Shown here one piece after another: positions 60,574-64,000 of a stretch of DNA of 64,000 nucleotides. The notes beneath the pieces were generated by a model that saw only the letters and a program-made list of their open reading frames with translations, was not told the DNA's origin and did not search any database. Within the stretch, counting starts at the first letter, position 1. Each line of letters starts with the position of its first letter. The stretch is from Streptomyces sp. NRRL WC-3742 (GTDB taxonomy: Bacteria > Actinomycetota > Actinomycetes > Streptomycetales > Streptomycetaceae). The stretch spans positions 18,726 to 82,725 of the forward strand of contig NZ_JOCF01000028.1 in NCBI RefSeq assembly GCF_000720635.1. Reading direction: 5' to 3'. The translations under genes were made by a program, and so were the position numbers.

Positions 60574-63069
60574 TCACCGCCCCGCTCCGTCGACCACCGC
60601 CGCCCACTCGTCGAGCAGCGCCTCGGTGGCCGCGTCGTCCGGGCCCTCCGCCCACAGGTGGGTGACCGCCTCGGCCGGGTCCGGCAGCACCAGCGTCCAC
60701 CGCCCGTCCGCCTCGACCACCCGCACGCCGTCCGTCGTGTCCAGCTGCCGGCTCCCCGCCGCCTCCACGACCGAGCGCATCACCATGCCCTTGGCCGCCC
60801 ACGGCGTCGCGATGTCCCGCCGCCGGATGTGCGCCTGCGGAATCCGGGCGTCGATCTGGCTCAGCGTCAGCTGGGTGCGTGCCACCAGGCCCACCAGCCG
60901 GACGAACGCCGCGGCGCCGTCCAGCACCCCGCTGAACTCCGGCACCACGAAACCGCCGCGCCCGTCCCCGCCGAACACCGTGCCCTCGGCCGAGGCGGCC
61001 TTCGCCAGGTCGTCCGGCGTCGTGGTCGTCCAGATCACCTGCGTGCCGTGGTAGGCGGCGACCTGCTCGGCGATCCGCGTGGTCGTCACCGGCAGCGCCA
61101 CCTGCCCGCTGCGCCGCTCGGCGGCCACCAGGTCCAGCAGCACCAACAGCGCCCGGTCGTCGTCGATCACCCGGCCCAGCTCGTCCACGAACGCGACCCG
61201 CTCGCCGACCGGGTCGAACCGCACCCCGAAGGCGGCCCGCGAGGAGGCCACCAGCTCACCGAGCCTGGCCAGCCCCGCCCGCCGCGTCTCCGCGTCCTCG
61301 GTCGGCCGTGCCTCGTCCAGCCCGCTGGAGACGGAGAGCGCCTCCACCCCGAGCCGACCGAGGATGCTCGGCAGAACGAGCCCCGCGCTGCCGTGCGCGG
61401 TGTCCACGACCACCTTGAGCCCGGCCTCCCGGACCCCGGTGGTGTCCACCGTCCGCAGCAGGTTGCCCGCGTACGAGTCGAAGACGCTGGACGGGAAGGT
61501 CAGGTCGCCGATCTCACCGGGGAAGGCCCGGCGGAACTCCTGCCGGGCGTAGACCCGGTCGAGCTTGCGCTGCCCCGCCTGGGACAGGTCCGCGCCCCGC
61601 TCGTCGAAGAACAGGATGTCCAGCGAGTCCGGCACACCGGGCGTCGTCCGCAGGAAGATGCCGCCCGCGCTCCCCCGCGCCGTGTGCTGCCGGGCGACCG
61701 GCATCGGCACGTTCTCCAGGTCGCGCACGTCGATCGCGGAGGTCTGGAGCCCCGAGATCATCGCCCGTTTGAGTGCACGCGCACCACGCGAGTGGTCACG
61801 CGCAATGGTGACGGTGGCGCCCTTCTTCAACGTGGTGGCGTACGCGCCCGCCAGCCGAACGGCCAGCTCCGGGGTGATCTCGACGTTCAGGATGCCCGAG
61901 ACACCGCGGACACCGAAGAGGTGCTCCTGCCCCCGGGACTCCCAGATCACCGAGGTGTTCACCACCGCGCCGGCCTCGATGGTCTTGAACGGGTAGACCC
62001 GGACGTTCGCCGCGATGATCGACTCCTCGCCGATCAGACACTCGTCCCCGATCACCGCGCCGTCCTCGATCCGCGCGGCCCGCATCACGTCGGTGTTCTT
62101 ACCGATCACACAGCCGCGCAGATTGCTCTGCGGCCCGACGTAGACGTTGTCGTGCACCACCGCCTTGTGGAGGAAGGCACCCCGTTTGACGACCACGTTG
62201 CTGCCCAGCACGGTGTGCTCGCGGATCTCGACACCGGCCTCGACCTTGGCGTAGTCCCCGATGTACAGCGGCCCTCGCAGCACCGCCTCCGGGTCCACCT
62301 CCGCACCCTCGGCCACCCAGACGCCCGGCGAGATCTCGAACCCGTCGAGCTCGACCTCGACCTTGCCCTCCAGGACGTCCGCCTGGGCCTTGCCGTAGCT
62401 CTCGTGGGTGCCCACGTCCTCCCAGTAGCCCTCGGCCACGTACCCGTAGACGCCCTTGCCCTCCTTCAGCAGCTGGGGGAAGACGTCGCTCGACCAGTCC
62501 ACGGACTCGCCGGCCGCCACGTAGTCGAAGACCTCGGGCTCCATCACGTAGATCCCGGTGTTCACCGTGTCCGAGAAGACCTGGCCCCAGGTCGGCTTCT
62601 CGAGGAAGCGCTCGACCCTCCCCTCGTCGTCCGTGATCGTGATGCCGAACTCGAGTGGGTTCGGAACACGGGTGAGACAGACGGTGACCAGCGCGTTCTT
62701 GCTGCGGTGAAAGTCGATCAGTTCAGTGAGATTGAAGTCGGTCAGAGCGTCACCGGAGATCACCAGAAAGGAATCGTCCTTCAACGCGTCCTCGGCGTTC
62801 TTGACACTCCCCGCAGTGCCGAGTGGCGTCTCCTCATGGGCGTACGTCAGATGCATGCCCAGTTCCTCGCCGTCACCGAAGTAGTTCTTGACCAGTGACG
62901 CCAGGAACTGGACGGTGACCACGGTGTCGGAGAGACCGTGTCGCTTCAGCAGCCGAAGCACGTGCTCCATGATCGGCCTGTTGGCGACCGGCAACAGTGG
63001 TTTCGGCATGCTGGAGGTCATCGGGCGGAGTCGAGTGCCCTCGCCCCCTGCCATTACTACGGCTTTCAT
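60574..63069 (-). CDS. Mannose-1-phosphate guanylyltransferase fused to a degenerate phosphomannomutase domain
   Basis: 831 residues. The nucleotidyltransferase domain is at 1-235 ([11 protein letters not shown] near 7-16, [19 protein letters not shown]). Left-handed beta-helix hexapeptides span about 245-370 and a phosphohexomutase-like domain about 380-831. The first part should make GDP-mannose or a related NDP-sugar for glycans and lipoglycans. In the mutase part all three key motifs are altered: the phosphoserine loop reads RTTPG (474-478), the metal loop DPVGER (619-624) and the sugar loop GGDGRGG (700-706). The ATG at 63069 has GGAGG upstream. Confidence 0.9.
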   Translation of the reverse strand: MKAVVMAGGEGTRLRPMTSSMPKPLLPVANRPIMEHVLRLLKRHGLSDTVVTVQFLASLVKNYFGDGEELGMHLTYAHEETPLGTAGSVKNAEDALKDDSFLVISGDALTDFNLTELIDFHRSKNALVTVCLTRVPNPLEFGITITDDEGRVERFLEKPTWGQVFSDTVNTGIYVMEPEVFDYVAAGESVDWSSDVFPQLLKEGKGVYGYVAEGYWEDVGTHESYGKAQADVLEGKVEVELDGFEISPGVWVAEGAEVDPEAVLRGPLYIGDYAKVEAGVEIREHTVLGSNVVVKRGAFLHKAVVHDNVYVGPQSNLRGCVIGKNTDVMRAARIEDGAVIGDECLIGEESIIAANVRVYPFKTIEAGAVVNTSVIWESRGQEHLFGVRGVSGILNVEITPELAVRLAGAYATTLKKGATVTIARDHSRGARALKRAMISGLQTSAIDVRDLENVPMPVARQHTARGSAGGIFLRTTPGVPDSLDILFFDERGADLSQAGQRKLDRVYARQEFRRAFPGEIGDLTFPSSVFDSYAGNLLRTVDTTGVREAGLKVVVDTAHGSAGLVLPSILGRLGVEALSVSSGLDEARPTEDAETRRAGLARLGELVASSRAAFGVRFDPVGERVAFVDELGRVIDDDRALLVLLDLVAAERRSGQVALPVTTTRIAEQVAAYHGTQVIWTTTTPDDLAKAASAEGTVFGGDGRGGFVVPEFSGVLDGAAAFVRLVGLVARTQLTLSQIDARIPQAHIRRRDIATPWAAKGMVMRSVVEAAGSRQLDTTDGVRVVEADGRWTLVLPDPAEAVTHLWAEGPDDAATEALLDEWAAVVDGAGR

Positions 63070-63191
63070 TACGGGTGCGTCCTCCTTCGGTGGTGGACCT
63101 GCAGGTCCATCAAACCGTTCCAGAGGGTTCTCTACCCGGATGAAATCGTCCGACGCACCGACCCGACGTGGGACTTCTCTCAGATCACGTC

Positions 63192-63812
63192 TCAGCCCGT
63201 GGACGCCGCACGCGCCGTGCTCGCGCGGACGATCTGCCGCGCCTGCACCGCGTAAAGAATGGCGGCCCACCAGTACAGAACCGTCCCCCACCAGATGAAC
63301 GCCCAGCTCACCACCTCGGCCGGCCGCGCGATCCAGCTGTCCAGCTGACCGAGAAGGAGAAGCGGAAACGCGTACATCAGATTGAAGGTCGCGGCCTTCC
63401 CCAGGAAACTCACCTGGAGCGGTCCGTAACCGTGCCGGTTCAGAATCGGCAGAAGCACACTGATGAACGCGTCGCGCGCCACCAGAATGGCCGTCACCCA
63501 CCACGGCAGAATCCCGCGCCAGGTCAGCCCGATCAGCGTGGAGAAAATGTAGAGCCGATCCGCCAGAGGATCGAGCAACTGCCCCACCCGGCTGATCTGC
63601 CCCCACCGCCGGGCGAGCTTTCCGTCCAGATAGTCACTGACACCGCTGAGCATCAGGATCAGCAGGGCCCAGCCGTCGTTCTTCGGGCCGTCGAAGACCG
63701 GCCAGAGAATCAACCAGAGGAAGATCGGAACGCCGACCAGCCGGCCCATGCTGAGCAGGTTGGGGATGGTGAGGACGCGATCGGTCTGGACCCGCGTCTC
63801 CTGGACCTCCAC
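63192..63812 (-). CDS. CDP-alcohol phosphatidyltransferase (PgsA-like)
   Basis: 206 residues with four to six helices and the complete CDP-alcohol signature [19 protein letters not shown] followed by PLAD, preceded by [19 protein letters not shown]. It transfers a phosphatidyl group from CDP-diacylglycerol to an alcohol such as glycerol phosphate or inositol phosphate; it corresponds in position to mycobacterial pgsA2. AGGAGG lies seven bases before the GTG at 63812; the extension to 63884 would enter the rRNA terminator. Upstream of the guanylyltransferase (122-base gap). Confidence 0.9.
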   Translation of the reverse strand: MEVQETRVQTDRVLTIPNLLSMGRLVGVPIFLWLILWPVFDGPKNDGWALLILMLSGVSDYLDGKLARRWGQISRVGQLLDPLADRLYIFSTLIGLTWRGILPWWVTAILVARDAFISVLLPILNRHGYGPLQVSFLGKAATFNLMYAFPLLLLGQLDSWIARPAEVVSWAFIWWGTVLYWWAAILYAVQARQIVRASTARAASTG

Positions 63813-63865
63813 CCGGGGGCCTCCTGAACCGTGTGACAACAATGCACGTTGACCATACAACAGAA

Positions 63866-63897
63866 AAGCCCCCGTCCGGTTCACCCGGCGGGGGCTT
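63866..63897 (-). terminator. rRNA operon terminator
   Basis: On the minus strand AGCCCCCG-CC-hairpin-CGGGGGCT is followed by TTTTCTGTT, a textbook intrinsic terminator with a T-run, unusual in this genome. It lies 13 bases beyond the 5S 3' end. Confidence 0.92.
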
Positions 63898-63909
63898 CTC
63901 TAGAAGAAT

Positions 63910-64000
63910 TGTTCGGCGGCGTCCTACTCTCCCACAGGGTCCCCCCTGCAGTACCATCGGCGCTACGAGGCTTAGCTTCCGGGTTCGGAATGTAACCGGG
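63910..64000 (-). rRNA. rrf: 5S ribosomal RNA, 3' part (cut by window edge)
   Basis: Read on the minus strand the sequence runs CCCGGTTACATTCCGAACCC, then GGAAGCTAAGCC, GCGCCGATGGTACTGCAGGG and GGGAGAGTAGGACGCCGCC, the 3' three quarters of a streptomycete 5S rRNA. The 5' end, 23S and 16S lie beyond the right edge. The exact 3' end is within a few bases of 63910. Confidence 0.97.

Overview
This 64-kb window is very GC-rich DNA with strong third-position G/C bias, frequent GTG and TTG starts and AGGAGG-type ribosome binding sites. It belongs to a streptomycete-type actinobacterium. The secreted RNase at the left is closely similar to what I remember of RNase Sa from Streptomyces (Kitasatospora) aureofaciens, so Streptomyces or Kitasatospora is the best guess. 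I see no insertion sequence, prophage, integrase, CRISPR array or tRNA. The window ends inside a 5S rRNA read on the minus strand, so an rRNA operon lies just beyond the right edge.

Left part (1-18 kb): secreted guanyl-specific RNase, a fused AccD/AccA-like carboxyltransferase, a secreted transglycosylase-like protein, a small HD protein, several transporters and membrane proteins, a degenerate HATPase protein, PolX-type DNA polymerase, a pseudouridine catabolic pair (psuG-psuK), a secreted PNGase A-like protein, a membrane protein with three phased repeats upstream, and a GH13 glucosidase.

Middle left (18-24.4 kb): a compact divergent locus of N-acyl-D-amino-acid deacylase, PLP-dependent D-threonine-aldolase-fold ammonia-lyase, KDPG aldolase, KDG kinase, IclR regulator and RidA. 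Together these form a complete candidate route from N-acetyl-D-glucosaminate (oxidised GlcNAc) through D-glucosaminate, KDG and KDPG to pyruvate plus glyceraldehyde 3-phosphate. This is the most interesting system in the window.

Middle (24.4-45.7 kb): an iron-box-controlled DUF2470 gene, a LysM-M23 endopeptidase under a ydaO (cyclic di-AMP) riboswitch, a drug-type MFS pump, purB, a MarR regulator, a HipA-like kinase/DUF3037 pair, an NDH-2 type dehydrogenase, a secreted SGNH lipase, a MocR regulator divergent from two FMN split-barrel proteins, a sugar porter, a dienelactone hydrolase, another MFS pump, a HAD phosphatase, a CPBP protease, a GCS2-type ligase and small streptomycete-type proteins.

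Right part (45.7-64 kb): gcvP behind a tandem glycine riboswitch, a PRC-barrel/DUF2382 stress-type protein, an MFS pump and dinB, then a long minus-strand block: SanA-like protein, MerR, DUF151, FtsR-like MerR, GarA/OdhI-like FHA protein, DUF881, Sbp (DUF1290), DUF881, a fused mannose-1-phosphate guanylyltransferase with a degenerate phosphomannomutase domain, and a PgsA-like phosphatidyltransferase. Its order recalls the mycobacterial pgsA2-DUF881-sbp-DUF881-garA-ftsR-DUF151-merR-gcvB neighbourhood. Short GC-rich tandem repeats sit at several gene ends. Strong GC-rich hairpins mark most operon ends.
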